From Flavobacteriaceae bacterium (GTDB taxonomy: Bacteria; Bacteroidota; Bacteroidia; Flavobacteriales; Flavobacteriaceae), in contig JAIPBH010000009.1 of NCBI GenBank assembly GCA_021739635.1, positions 62,001 to 126,000 on the forward strand: a DNA stretch of 64,000 nucleotides, given 5' to 3'. Every line of letters begins with the position of its first letter. Positions within the stretch are counted from its first letter, which is position 1. The notes beneath the pieces are model-generated. The model saw only the letters and a list, made by a program, of their open reading frames with translations, did not search any database and was not told the origin of the DNA. A program made the translations under genes and the position numbers. This document shows, in pieces, positions 8,244 through 17,976 of this stretch.

Positions 8244-11200
8244 TTATCTGCTTAAGTATAAGCGTCCTTGTTCTGGTTTATTTTGTCCATCATTAAATTT
8301 GAAAATATAGAAATAAACACCTACCGGAAGCTTGCCATTACCCAGACCCGATTGATTTGATGTTCCATCAAATCGAGGGGTTGCAGCAGTTCCTTTATAA
8401 ACTACATTTCCGTATCTGTTAAATATCTCAATTTCAAATTTTGGATATAATATCTCTAAATTATTATAACTGTATGTGTCATTTACACCATCACCATTTG
8501 GAGAAAATCCGTCTGGTAATACTATTTTTCCACATGATGTTAAATCTGGATTAACAGCCAACCTAACACTACTCTCACAACCAGTTGTTGCATTAAATAA
8601 TGAGGCATAATAAGTAACTCCATTACTTAATATTAAACTACTTGACAATGGAGTACCTCCTGTTGCAGTATCATACCAAATAATATTGTTTAAGTTTGAA
8701 TCATATTCTGAAATGTTCAACATTAAATCCATAATGGTTGGATTATCATTAATACATAACTCTTGATTAGAATCAATTAATGTTGGTGTAGACGAATCAT
8801 TAACCGTTACACTAACCTGAACGTTTTGTGATGATTCACAACCTGAACTATTTGTTTGGGTTGCAAAATAATCTTGACCATCAATTAAAACATCTGTTGA
8901 ATTTAAAACGGTAGTTAAAGCAGCATCTGAATACCAAGTAATTGTTCCTGTTGCGCTTAATGAGGCATCTAAATCGGCAACTGTAGGATTATCAACCAAA
9001 CAGAATGTTGGATTTGGGTCAACTACAACAGGTGCTGAACTGTCATTAACTGTAACAGTAATTTGAGAAGTCGCGTCTGCTCTACATGGTAAAGTTGAAG
9101 CTACTAAATAGGTATAAACTCCAGGAGCATCAACTAATGGGTCAAAAACTCCAGTTCCACTTGTCAAGACTGGTGACCATGTGCCTCCTATATCTGGTGT
9201 TCCTCCTAATTGTGTAAATAAATCTATGGTGCCATCAATGACACAAATTGAAATGTTATTACCAGTTCCAGCATTTGGTGCTTGAGTAACTGTTACTACT
9301 ACATTGCTTGAATCTGTACCACAGGCATTAGTTACTGTATAGGTGTAAGTTCCAGAAGCATCTACTAATGGATCAAATATTCCTGTTCCACTAGTTAAAG
9401 CTGGTGACCATGTTCCGCCAATATTTGCACTTCCAATAAGTGAGAATAAATCGGTTGTTATATCTGTACTACAAACCTCTAAAACGTTATCTGTTCCAGC
9501 GCTTAACGGAGTCTCAATAGTTACTGAAATGGTTGTGCTTGAATCTATACAAGGTGCATTTGCTGTTACATAATAAGTGAATTGATAGGTTCCTGGTGAA
9601 ATTCCTGAAGCATCAAAAATATTTTCTGTTAACGCACCTGTTGCATCTGTATCTTGCCAAACACCACCTAAATCTTGGGTTCCATCTAATCCTGAAAATA
9701 AATCAATAGCACTATTATTATCACATGCCGTGATTGGTGTTAAACTTGGATTTCCGGAATTTGGCGACTGATATATTGTTGCCGTTACAGAAGCTCTAAT
9801 TGAAGATTCACAATCTATAGTTTGCGAAGCATAATATATTTGACCATCTACTAAAGGCGTTGTATCTGCTAGTGGCGTTCCACCTGAAGCAACATCATAC
9901 CATTTTATGTCAGTTCCTGTTGCCAATAAGTCTGAAACTAATGCTGAATCACAAAACTCTTGTGGCGAAGAAGCCGCTGGTGCTGGTGTATCATTTATAA
10001 TAACTGATACCGTAACAAGTACATCATCACATGAACCAATGGCATTAACATCATAAGTAAAATTATAAGTTCCTGCAGAAAGACCATCAAGTGTTAATAA
10101 ATTTCCACTTAAAGCTCCAGTTGAATCATCATCACTCCAAACACCAGACTGATTTTCTCCTTCTAATAAGGTAAACAAATCAAATGTTTGAGCTGTAGAT
10201 ATTTCTGTAATACAAAACTCAGCTGGTGGATTTATAGTTCCAGAATCTGGTGCTGGTACAATTGTAACTACTACTGTACTATTGTTTGAACATCCATTTG
10301 GGCTAGTAATACTATATGTGAAATTATATGAGCCAACCGTTGTCAATAAAGTTAAATCTACATTACTTCCTGTTAAAGCTCCTGTAGAATTATTGTCTGA
10401 CCATGTTCCTCCTATATCATTCCCTGATAATTGTCCGAATAAATCTAATGGTGAATTTGCTGCTAAATCATTCTCACAAATTACTGCTGTGCTTGGTGTG
10501 CCTGTATTTGGTTGTGGATTTACAATAATTTGAACCGTTACATCAACGTCTGTACAACTTCCTATGGCTGGTACAGAATATGTGTAATTATAGGTTCCAT
10601 CTGCAAAACCTGTAAGGTCTATTGAATTTGTAACTATAGTTCCTGATGTATCTGTTCCTTGATACCAAGTACCATTTGTGTCTTGAGTACCATCTAATAA
10701 AGAAAATAAATCAAATGGTGAATTTGCTGCTGTATCCTCTTCGCAAACTTCAAAAGGAGCTAAAGCATTTCCTGACTCAGGTGCAGGTTCTACTATAATT
10801 GAAATAGTCTCCGTATCCTCACATATTCCATTTGACAAGGTATAAGTAAATTGATATGGACTACCTGCTACTGTCAAAGTTGTAATATCCAAATTGTTTG
10901 AAATAATAGTAGAATTTGAATCTGTCCAAGTTCCAGTATTATTATCTTGACTACCATCTAAAGCATTGAATAAATCAAAAGGAGAATTTGCTAATAAATC
11001 ATTCTCACAGAATGTTTGATTAACTGCAAGACCTGCATTTGGGTCTGCCAAAACAATGACTTGAACTGTTGTAGATTCTTCAGGACAAGGATTTGGTAGC
11101 AAGTTCTGTGTATATGTAAAATTATAGGTTCCTGGTGTTAACGTCGATAAATCTATTGGTGATGTTATTATAGGATCAGAACTTAAAGTTCCTTCTGTCC

Positions 11201-12410
11201 ATTGTCCATTTAAATCTTCATTTTCTATTAAACTAAATAAATCAAAGCTTGTAGGCAATCCTGACTCACAAAAAGAAGCAGGATTTATAGCAGACACAAT
11301 TCCCGAAGTAAATGTTTCATAAATTGTTATAACAACATTGGCACTACTTTCAGGACAAACGCCATTAGACGGAACGGTATATATAAAGGTATAAACACCT
11401 GGTGTTGTTAAGGTTGAAATATTAACCGTTCCTTGAAAGCCATTAGACGTTGTTAATGGTCCGGCCCAAATTCCCGTAGTATCTGGTGCTCCTCCAAGTT
11501 CGTTGAATAAATCAAAATCACTGATTGGAATACTATCCTGACAATATTCTAAACTACCTGATAAGCCAGGTTCGTTTGGATCATCAATAGTAACCGTAAC
11601 TGGAATGGCATGACTATTACAAAAAACACCATCTACTTGTACATAATAGGTGTTTCCATTAACTAAAGCTGTTGACAAGGATAATGCTGGAAGAATTGGG
11701 TTTCCACTACCATCTATATTTTGATACCAAGTAACTGACGCCAAAGTGCCTGCATCTAAATCTGCAATGGTAGGATTTGCATCTGAACAAAATAATTGAG
11801 GCGTTGTTGGTGTAGGATCGGTTGGAGCGCTAAAAATAGCTGTTGTGCCTATTTCTGTTTGACTTTTACAACCAAGGTTATCTACAAATACAATGAAATA
11901 GTTGTTGGCCCCAGCTGGAAGTAAATCTAAAGTACTTGCTAGATCTGTTAAATTAAAGTCATTATAAACTTCAACAGAGCCTCCCAATGGAATATTTGGT
12001 GATAAAACATCATCAATATAAGTTTGTACTGTTGCATTTTCATTACTACAATAAATACCATCTAGATTTTGCCCTGATTTATTAACTTGAAAATCAACAA
12101 CAATAGATTGTCTTGATCCACTACAAGAACCAGAAGTATTATCAGCATAATATGTTCCCTCAGAAACTAATTGAGCTGAACTTAATGGAATACCTCCAGT
12201 TAAAACGCTATACCACACAATACCACCACCTGTATCTGTAGCGTAATCGACACTTAAATCGGATAAAGTATATCCAGATGCGTCACAAATTATTGGGTTT
12301 GGGTCATTAATTGTTGGACACTGCGCATTTGCAGATAAAATAGTCCAAAAAAATACAAAACAATAAGCAGCATATTTTAATGCATACCAAAAAAGGGATT
12401 TTGTTTTCAT
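8244..12410 (-). CDS. Large SprB-like repeat surface protein with T9SS type B (gliding-associated) C-terminal domain
   Basis: A 1388-residue secreted protein. It has a signal peptide (hydrophobic run ending SANAQ), then Ig-like modules of two kinds. Kind 1 contains TWY and YYA(S/T)Q-type strands and occurs near both ends and once in the middle. Kind 2 is a roughly 75-90 residue module that opens with a cysteine, carries a (F/I)DLF motif and GTW about 15-20 residues later, and ends in PGTYNFTY-type strands; I count nine copies. The last ~90 residues (LPDGFSPNGDGVNDTYSYNN ... GVYFYIFKFNDG) are the CHU_C / gliding motility-associated sorting domain, read by T9SS. It would be displayed on the cell surface, probably as an adhesin for gliding or attachment. 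The PorP/SprF and OmpA-like genes follow. No clear TAnnTTTG promoter is seen upstream. Confidence 0.9.
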   Translation of the reverse strand: MKTKSLFWYALKYAAYCFVFFWTILSANAQCPTINDPNPIICDASGYTLSDLSVDYATDTGGGIVWYSVLTGGIPLSSAQLVSEGTYYADNTSGSCSGSRQSIVVDFQVNKSGQNLDGIYCSNENATVQTYIDDVLSPNIPLGGSVEVYNDFNLTDLASTLDLLPAGANNYFIVFVDNLGCKSQTEIGTTAIFSAPTDPTPTTPQLFCSDANPTIADLDAGTLASVTWYQNIDGSGNPILPALSLSTALVNGNTYYVQVDGVFCNSHAIPVTVTIDDPNEPGLSGSLEYCQDSIPISDFDLFNELGGAPDTTGIWAGPLTTSNGFQGTVNISTLTTPGVYTFIYTVPSNGVCPESSANVVITIYETFTSGIVSAINPASFCESGLPTSFDLFSLIENEDLNGQWTEGTLSSDPIITSPIDLSTLTPGTYNFTYTQNLLPNPCPEESTTVQVIVLADPNAGLAVNQTFCENDLLANSPFDLFNALDGSQDNNTGTWTDSNSTIISNNLDITTLTVAGSPYQFTYTLSNGICEDTETISIIVEPAPESGNALAPFEVCEEDTAANSPFDLFSLLDGTQDTNGTWYQGTDTSGTIVTNSIDLTGFADGTYNYTYSVPAIGSCTDVDVTVQIIVNPQPNTGTPSTAVICENDLAANSPLDLFGQLSGNDIGGTWSDNNSTGALTGSNVDLTLLTTVGSYNFTYSITSPNGCSNNSTVVVTIVPAPDSGTINPPAEFCITEISTAQTFDLFTLLEGENQSGVWSDDDSTGALSGNLLTLDGLSAGTYNFTYDVNAIGSCDDVLVTVSVIINDTPAPAASSPQEFCDSALVSDLLATGTDIKWYDVASGGTPLADTTPLVDGQIYYASQTIDCESSIRASVTATIYQSPNSGNPSLTPITACDNNSAIDLFSGLDGTQDLGGVWQDTDATGALTENIFDASGISPGTYQFTYYVTANAPCIDSSTTISVTIETPLSAGTDNVLEVCSTDITTDLFSLIGSANIGGTWSPALTSGTGIFDPLVDASGTYTYTVTNACGTDSSNVVVTVTQAPNAGTGNNISICVIDGTIDLFTQLGGTPDIGGTWSPVLTSGTGVFDPLVDAPGVYTYLVASTLPCRADATSQITVTVNDSSAPVVVDPNPTFCLVDNPTVADLDASLSATGTITWYSDAALTTVLNSTDVLIDGQDYFATQTNSSGCESSQNVQVSVTVNDSSTPTLIDSNQELCINDNPTIMDLMLNISEYDSNLNNIIWYDTATGGTPLSSSLILSNGVTYYASLFNATTGCESSVRLAVNPDLTSCGKIVLPDGFSPNGDGVNDTYSYNNLEILYPKFEIEIFNRYGNVVYKGTAATPRFDGTSNQSGLGNGKLPVGVYFYIFKFNDGQNKPEQGRLYLSR

Positions 12411-12563
12411 AGATTCGGTTAATTGGTTATGTTAGTTTTAATTAAAATTTAGAATTTATCACTACTAAAATTTAACATATTTTTCTAACGTTGCGCAATT
12501 TAACGTTTTTTTTTGTATTTCATCGAATTTTTTTAATTTTTTTTTCGAAAATACTTACATAAA

Positions 12564-12597
12564 ATAAAAAAGCCCACTTAAAAAGTGAGCTTTTACT
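12564..12597 (-). terminator. Terminator of the act-cox operon
   Basis: Inverted repeat AAAGCTCACTT / AAGTGGGCTTT (one G-T pair) with a short loop, followed on the minus strand by TTTTTTATTTT. It lies 18 bases after the oxidase subunit I stop codon. The 150 bases between it and the adhesin gene hold only A/T tracts and a TTGCGCAA palindrome of unknown meaning. Confidence 0.82.
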
Positions 12598-12614
12598 ATT
12601 ATATAGATTGTATT

Positions 12615-14405
12615 TTAATGCTGAAGTTCTTCTTCACCTTCCATTAAAGGAATGTTTTGCGGCACAAAATCTTGATCATGTCCTGGTTTACTATAGTCAT
12701 AAGACCAACGGTATACATGTGGTATTTCACCAGGCCAGTTTCCGTGGATATGTTCAACAGGTGTAGTCCATTCTAATGTATTAGATTTCCATGGATTTTG
12801 TTCTGCCTTTTTTCCGTAGAATATACTACTGAAGAAATTATATAAATAAACTATTTGAACAACTCCTCCAATTAAAGCAAAGATGGTAATGATAACATTT
12901 ACATTGGCCAAATCATCAAATAATGGGAAATTTGTGTTAGTATAATAACGTCTTGGCAATCCAGCCATTCCAATAAAATGCATTGGAAAAAATACACCAT
13001 AGGCACAAACTGCGGTTACCCAAAAATGAATATATCCCAAGTTCTTGTTTAACATTCTACCAAACATTTTTGGATACCAATGATAAATACCAGCAAACAT
13101 ACCATATAAAGCAGATATACCCATTACTAAATGGAAGTGAGCTACAACAAAGTATGTATCGTGAACATTTATATCTAAAGCGCTATCACCAAGAATAATA
13201 CCTGTTAAACCACCAGTAATAAATGTTGAAACAAAACCTATAGAGAATAACATGGCTGGGTTCATTTGTAGATTTCCTTTCCATAATGTTGTTATCCAGT
13301 TAAAAGCTTTTACAGCTGATGGAATTGCAATTAATAACGTTGTAAATGTAAATACAGACCCTAAAAATGGATTCATTCCAGAAACAAACATATGATGTCC
13401 CCAAACAATTGTTGACAAAAAGGCTATAGCTAATATAGACGCTATCATAGCTCTGTAACCAAAAATTGGCTTACGAGAGTTTGACGCCATAATCTCTGAA
13501 ACCAATCCCATGGCAGGTAATATTACAATATAAACTTCAGGATGACCTAAAAACCAGAATAAGTGTTCAAATAATACTGGAGAACCTCCTTGATAATGTA
13601 ATACTTCACCTTGAATGAAAATATCTGACAAGAAGAATGACGTTCCAAAACTTCTATCCATGATTAAGAGTAAAGCTGCTGATAATAACACTGGAAATGA
13701 AATAACACCAATAACAGCCGTAATAAAAAATGTCCAAATAGTTAATGGTAGTCTTGTCATTGACATACCTTTGGTACGTAAATTAATTACAGTAACAATA
13801 TAATTTAATGAGCCCATTAAACTTGAAGCAATAAATATTGCCATAGACACTAGCCATAATGTCATTCCTAAACCAGAACCACCTTGTGCCATTGGTAAAG
13901 CACTTAATGGCGGATAAATAGTCCATCCTGCAGCAGCTGGTCCAGCTTCTACAAATAAAGAGATAACCATGATAACACTTGATAAAAAGAATAACCAGTA
14001 AGATATCATATTTAAAAACCCTGAAGCCATATCACGAGCTCCAATTTGCAATGGAATTAATAAGTTACTGAAAGTACCACTTAAGCCTGCTGTTAATACA
14101 AAGAATACCATAATAGTACCATGAATAGTAACCAAAGCTAAATAAATATCAGCATCCATAACACCGTTTGGAGCCCATTTACCTAATAATGCTTCAAATA
14201 AAACATTTGGTTCTTCAGGCCATGCTAATTGCATACGAAACATCATAGACATTAAAACACCTATAACTCCCATAATAGTACCTGTAATTAGATACTGTTT
14301 AGCAATCATTTTATGGTCTTGGCTAAAAATATATTTAGTAACAAAGGTTTCTTTGTGATGATGTCCGTGGTCGTCGTGAGCGTGAGTATCTTCGTGTGCT
14401 GACAT
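12615..14405 (-). CDS. ctaD: Cytochrome c oxidase subunit I (aa3 type)
   Basis: Catalytic subunit of the terminal oxidase: reduces O2 to water and pumps protons. At 596 residues with about 12 membrane helices, it shows every haem-copper ligand motif: H95 (haem a), HPEVY at 288-292 (CuB histidine and cross-linked tyrosine), HH at 337-338 (CuB), and HDTYFVVAHFH at 415-425 (haem a3 and haem a ligands). The N-terminus is histidine-rich (seven His in the first 17 residues). It is the last gene of the act-cox operon and is followed by a terminator. Subunit III is not in the window. In Flavobacterium this oxidase forms a supercomplex with alternative complex III, consistent with the shared operon. 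Confidence 0.96.
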   Translation of the reverse strand: MSAHEDTHAHDDHGHHHKETFVTKYIFSQDHKMIAKQYLITGTIMGVIGVLMSMMFRMQLAWPEEPNVLFEALLGKWAPNGVMDADIYLALVTIHGTIMVFFVLTAGLSGTFSNLLIPLQIGARDMASGFLNMISYWLFFLSSVIMVISLFVEAGPAAAGWTIYPPLSALPMAQGGSGLGMTLWLVSMAIFIASSLMGSLNYIVTVINLRTKGMSMTRLPLTIWTFFITAVIGVISFPVLLSAALLLIMDRSFGTSFFLSDIFIQGEVLHYQGGSPVLFEHLFWFLGHPEVYIVILPAMGLVSEIMASNSRKPIFGYRAMIASILAIAFLSTIVWGHHMFVSGMNPFLGSVFTFTTLLIAIPSAVKAFNWITTLWKGNLQMNPAMLFSIGFVSTFITGGLTGIILGDSALDINVHDTYFVVAHFHLVMGISALYGMFAGIYHWYPKMFGRMLNKNLGYIHFWVTAVCAYGVFFPMHFIGMAGLPRRYYTNTNFPLFDDLANVNVIITIFALIGGVVQIVYLYNFFSSIFYGKKAEQNPWKSNTLEWTTPVEHIHGNWPGEIPHVYRWSYDYSKPGHDQDFVPQNIPLMEGEEELQH

Positions 14406-14434
14406 AATCTTATATCGTATTTATCTTTTTAAAT

Positions 14435-15502
14435 TTAATTAATTAGAGAGTTTTTGAATACTTTTTGCTCTTTAATCCAAGCATTATATTCTTCTTGAGT
14501 TTCTACTATTATTTTCATTTGCATGTTGTAATGTGACTTACCACAAATTTTGTTACATAATAATAAATAATCAAATTCATAACGATCTAAAGCGGCTTCT
14601 CCTTTTTCAATTAAAGCTTTACTTTTTTCAACTCTAATATTATTAATGTTTTGAACCTTCTCTGTAATTTCAGGTCTTTGGCGCATTTCAGAAGTGGTAA
14701 CTGTTGGTGTAAATCCAAATTGTGTTATCATTCCTGGTACACAGTTCATTTGAGCTCTAAAATGCGGCATGTATGCAGAGTGCAATACATCTTGAGAACG
14801 CATTTTAAATAATACAGGCTTTCCAACTGGTAAATGCAATTCTGTAGTAATAATATCATCTTGAGCATTTGGATCTGCTTCATCAAGACCTAGAATATTA
14901 GCCCTATCAATATCAATTAAACGCACGTTGGCTTTTCCTAATGTATTATCTTCTCCAGCATATCTTGCTTTCCAGTTAAACTGCTGAGCATATAATTCAA
15001 CTACCAATGGATCTTCAGATTCATCAACACTAGTAATGTTTATCCAAGTACTTAAACCATATATGATTAATCCTGCTAAAACAATTACTGGAATAATAGT
15101 CCAAATGAACTCTAATTTATTATTGTCAGCAAAAAATAATGCTTTTTTACCTTTTTCTCCTTTGTATTTAAAAGCAAAGTAGTGAAGTAAAAACTGTGTA
15201 ATTGTTTGGACAACAAATATTAGCGTTAATGAAATAATCATTAAATTATCAATTTGAGGACCATGTTGTGATGCTGAATTAGATAATAACGGTAAATTAC
15301 CATATTTAACAAAACAAACTATTGTGATTATATAAATGAAAGCCAAAAAGCCCATCATTAAATATCCATTCATTTTGTTGTCACTATCATTGGCAACTTG
15401 AGAGTTTTCAACTTTGGCTTGCGCTAAATCAAAAATCTTCACCATTTGCCAAATGGCAACTAAAATAAATACTAAAACTATAATTGTTAATAAAGCAGTC
15501 AT
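14435..15502 (-). CDS. ctaC: Cytochrome c oxidase subunit II with extra N-terminal membrane helices
   Basis: Carries the binuclear CuA centre that takes electrons from cytochrome c. CuA ligands are present in the C-terminal cupredoxin domain: H241 (VLHSAYMPHF), C316, C320, H324 and M327 (CNKICGKSHYNM). The protein has about four predicted membrane helices (about 1-22, 45-67, 86-112, 131-152) instead of the usual two, so two extra N-terminal helices are present; no fused cytochrome c domain is seen. It begins inside the membrane at its N-terminus with no signal peptide or lipobox. It lies 29 bases upstream of subunit I in the act-cox operon. Confidence 0.93.
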   Translation of the reverse strand: MTALLTIIVLVFILVAIWQMVKIFDLAQAKVENSQVANDSDNKMNGYLMMGFLAFIYIITIVCFVKYGNLPLLSNSASQHGPQIDNLMIISLTLIFVVQTITQFLLHYFAFKYKGEKGKKALFFADNNKLEFIWTIIPVIVLAGLIIYGLSTWINITSVDESEDPLVVELYAQQFNWKARYAGEDNTLGKANVRLIDIDRANILGLDEADPNAQDDIITTELHLPVGKPVLFKMRSQDVLHSAYMPHFRAQMNCVPGMITQFGFTPTVTTSEMRQRPEITEKVQNINNIRVEKSKALIEKGEAALDRYEFDYLLLCNKICGKSHYNMQMKIIVETQEEYNAWIKEQKVFKNSLIN

Positions 15503-15532
15503 TGTTATCGTTCGTCTTTATTTATTTCTTAA

Positions 15533-16864
15533 TTAATAATGGAAATGTTCACTTTCTTTTCTAAAAGGATATCCTTTTACAAGTAATGGCGCTTTTGTTA
15601 AAGCAGTAAATACAACAAATATAAATAATCCCGCAAAAAGTAATACTGAACTAATTTCAGGGATTCCAATAAACCATCTGTCTCCAACTGTTGCAGGCAT
15701 TATCATATTGAAAATATCAATATAATGACCTGCTAAAATTACTAAGCCAGTCATAACAACAAACCAAGGAACTCTCTTGAAGTCTGCATTCATTAACATG
15801 AGTATAGGAAAAACAAAATTCATAACTACCATACCTAAGAATGGTAATTTATAATCTCCAAATCGTGTTACAAAATAGGTTACTTCTTCTGGTATATTTG
15901 AATACCATATAAGCATAAATTGTGAAAACCATAAGTAAGTCCAGAAAATACTGAATGCAAACATAAACTTAGCTACATCATGTAAATGGTTTTCATTTAC
16001 AAATTCCAAGTAATTTCTAGATTTTAAGTATATAGTAATTAAAGATAAAACGGTTATTCCACTTACAAACATACTTGCAAAAACATACCATCCAAACAAT
16101 GTACTAAACCAATGAGGATCAACACTCATAATCCAATCCCAAGACATCATAGATTCAGTATAAATAAAGAATACTAAAAACGCGGCAGAAATACGGAACG
16201 ATTTTTTGAAATTGCTTGTGTCTTCTGCTGTATCTTGAGCTATTGAAAATTTGCGTGAGAAATAGCGGTATAAACTCCAACCTGTGATAAAAATCAATCC
16301 TCTAATAACAAACCAAGGTAAATTTAACCACCCAGATTTACCTTGAATTAATTTATCATGAGCCACAACTTCTGGATCCATCCAAACAAACAAGTTATAG
16401 TGCCCTATAGTACCTGAAGCTACAGCAATACCGACAACTATTAATGCGCCAGGCAACAAATAGGCTGTCATGCCTTCCATAACTCTAAACAATACTGGAG
16501 ACCAACCTGCTTGAGCTGCAATTTGAATAGCGTAAAATGCTAAAATTCCTAAAGAAATCATCATAAAGAAAAATGCTGCAACATATAGCGCGGACCAAGG
16601 TCTATTTGCTAATTGATGTTGTACATGTTCTGCATGTTCATCACCATGATGTGCTTCTTCAGCAGTTACATCGTGAGCAGTTGTTGCATGATTATTCTCA
16701 ACAACAGCATGTGTGCCACCGTGTTCTGATGCTTCTTCAGCCAACATCGTTTTTACTTCTTCTAAAGATTTATGAGATGTCATAAAACCATATCCAACAC
16801 CTAACAACCCTAGAATTATTAGAGCGAAAGAAAATGTTCTTAATTTATTTGAAAATGTATACAT
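15533..16864 (-). CDS. actF: Alternative complex III integral membrane subunit ActF
   Basis: 443-residue polytopic membrane protein in the position of ActF in Bacteroidota ACIII operons (A-B-C-D-E-F). ActF is a structural relative of ActC/NrfD that helps form the membrane arm of this quinol:cytochrome c oxidoreductase. About ten hydrophobic helices are visible, with conserved aromatic and charged segments such as SWDWIMSVDPHWFSTLFGWY. An unusual loop after the first helix (residues 48-83) contains nine histidines in 36 residues, with Asp and Glu between them. It is 12 bases from actE and 30 from oxidase subunit II. Confidence 0.9.
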   Translation of the reverse strand: MYTFSNKLRTFSFALIILGLLGVGYGFMTSHKSLEEVKTMLAEEASEHGGTHAVVENNHATTAHDVTAEEAHHGDEHAEHVQHQLANRPWSALYVAAFFFMMISLGILAFYAIQIAAQAGWSPVLFRVMEGMTAYLLPGALIVVGIAVASGTIGHYNLFVWMDPEVVAHDKLIQGKSGWLNLPWFVIRGLIFITGWSLYRYFSRKFSIAQDTAEDTSNFKKSFRISAAFLVFFIYTESMMSWDWIMSVDPHWFSTLFGWYVFASMFVSGITVLSLITIYLKSRNYLEFVNENHLHDVAKFMFAFSIFWTYLWFSQFMLIWYSNIPEEVTYFVTRFGDYKLPFLGMVVMNFVFPILMLMNADFKRVPWFVVMTGLVILAGHYIDIFNMIMPATVGDRWFIGIPEISSVLLFAGLFIFVVFTALTKAPLLVKGYPFRKESEHFHY

Positions 16865-16876
16865 ATCTATATAATC

Positions 16877-17443
16877 TTACTTTTCTAAATCTGCTTTTAA
16901 TTGAAGCACATAGGATACTACTTCCCAACGTTCTTTTTCATTTAATAGGTTTGCATATGAGCCCATAGCATTTTTTCCATAATAAATAGTATGGTAAATA
17001 CTACCCTCATTGATGGCTCTTGCTGGATCATCATATCTTGGAATACCAAGAATTTTTTCTCTTTTTACAAGATTTCCTTGTCCATCACCTTTAACACCAT
17101 GACAAATACCGCAATATATATCATATAATATTTTAGCATTATTAACATTAACTTGGGTAGAATCTAAAGGGCTTTTTAAAGTTTCCTTAGCTAATGCATA
17201 CCCTTCTAATGAATTTTCATATTCAAAAAGACTGTGACCTCTTGAAATTGTTCCTTCAGCCGATAATTGAGCTTCAACTCCATTGGCAAATGCCGTTGAC
17301 TCACCATAAGTTTCATAACTTATTGGTGTGTACATATTAGGCATGAATTGGTAGTTAGGAGCAGTGTCCTTTCTACAAGATGTCATGGTTATTAAAACGA
17401 CAAAAATTACTGATATTTTAATTAAGCTTTTCATATGATTCAT
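16877..17443 (-). CDS. actE: Alternative complex III monohaem cytochrome c lipoprotein ActE
   Basis: Cytochrome c subunit that passes electrons from the pentahaem arm towards the oxidase. One haem site, CGICH, at 111-115. The N-terminus is a lipoprotein signal with lipobox MTSC (C23), so the protein should be anchored at the membrane surface. The ATG overlaps the actD stop by one base (TAATG), a classic coupling arrangement. A second in-frame ATG nine bases later would also give a good signal peptide (MKSLIKI...). Confidence 0.93.
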   Translation of the reverse strand: MNHMKSLIKISVIFVVLITMTSCRKDTAPNYQFMPNMYTPISYETYGESTAFANGVEAQLSAEGTISRGHSLFEYENSLEGYALAKETLKSPLDSTQVNVNNAKILYDIYCGICHGVKGDGQGNLVKREKILGIPRYDDPARAINEGSIYHTIYYGKNAMGSYANLLNEKERWEVVSYVLQLKADLEK

Positions 17444-17973
17444 TAATGGGCTTTATCAACTAAATTAATCTCAACTGCACCTGATTGTTTTAACAATGTC
17501 GTTAACTCTTTTTCATTACCATCAACAGCAATTTCCATTAAAAAATGGTCATCTGTTGTTCTTGGATCAGGATTTTCTGATTTTTTAAATGGCCACATTC
17601 TGCTCCTTAAATAAAATGTAATAACCATTAAATGCGCAGCAAAAAATACAGTTAATTCAAACATAATGGGTACAAATGCTGGCATGTTTTCTATATAACT
17701 AAAGCTTGGTTTTCCACCAATGTCTTGTGGCCAATCTTTAATCATAATAAAATTCATCATTGTAATTGCTACAGATAATCCTATTAAACCATAAATGAAA
17801 GATGCAATGGCAATACGTGTTGGCGCTAAGCCCATGGCTTTATCTAATCCGTGAACCGGAAAAGGTGTGTATATTTCTTCTATATGATATCGTTCTGCCT
17901 TAACTTTCTTAACAGCATCCATTAAGACATCATCATCAGTATAAATAGCGTGAATTACTTTTGAAGTTTCCAT
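17443..17973 (-). CDS. actD: Alternative complex III subunit ActD (DUF3341)
   Basis: 176-residue DUF3341 protein with a soluble N-terminal part (VIHAIYTDDDVLMDAVKKVK) followed by two membrane helices (about 55-80 and 100-122) and a C-terminal soluble tail. This is the ActD architecture, a small peripheral-arm subunit of ACIII. It overlaps actE by one base and lies three bases from actC, so it is tightly co-transcribed. Confidence 0.93.
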   Translation of the reverse strand: METSKVIHAIYTDDDVLMDAVKKVKAERYHIEEIYTPFPVHGLDKAMGLAPTRIAIASFIYGLIGLSVAITMMNFIMIKDWPQDIGGKPSFSYIENMPAFVPIMFELTVFFAAHLMVITFYLRSRMWPFKKSENPDPRTTDDHFLMEIAVDGNEKELTTLLKQSGAVEINLVDKAH

Positions 17974-17976
17974 ATG

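Noticed and set aside
12480-12515. TTGCGCAA palindrome flanked by AACGTT on both sides
   Set aside because: Short palindromes arise often in such DNA; no gene start, spacing or second copy supports an operator.
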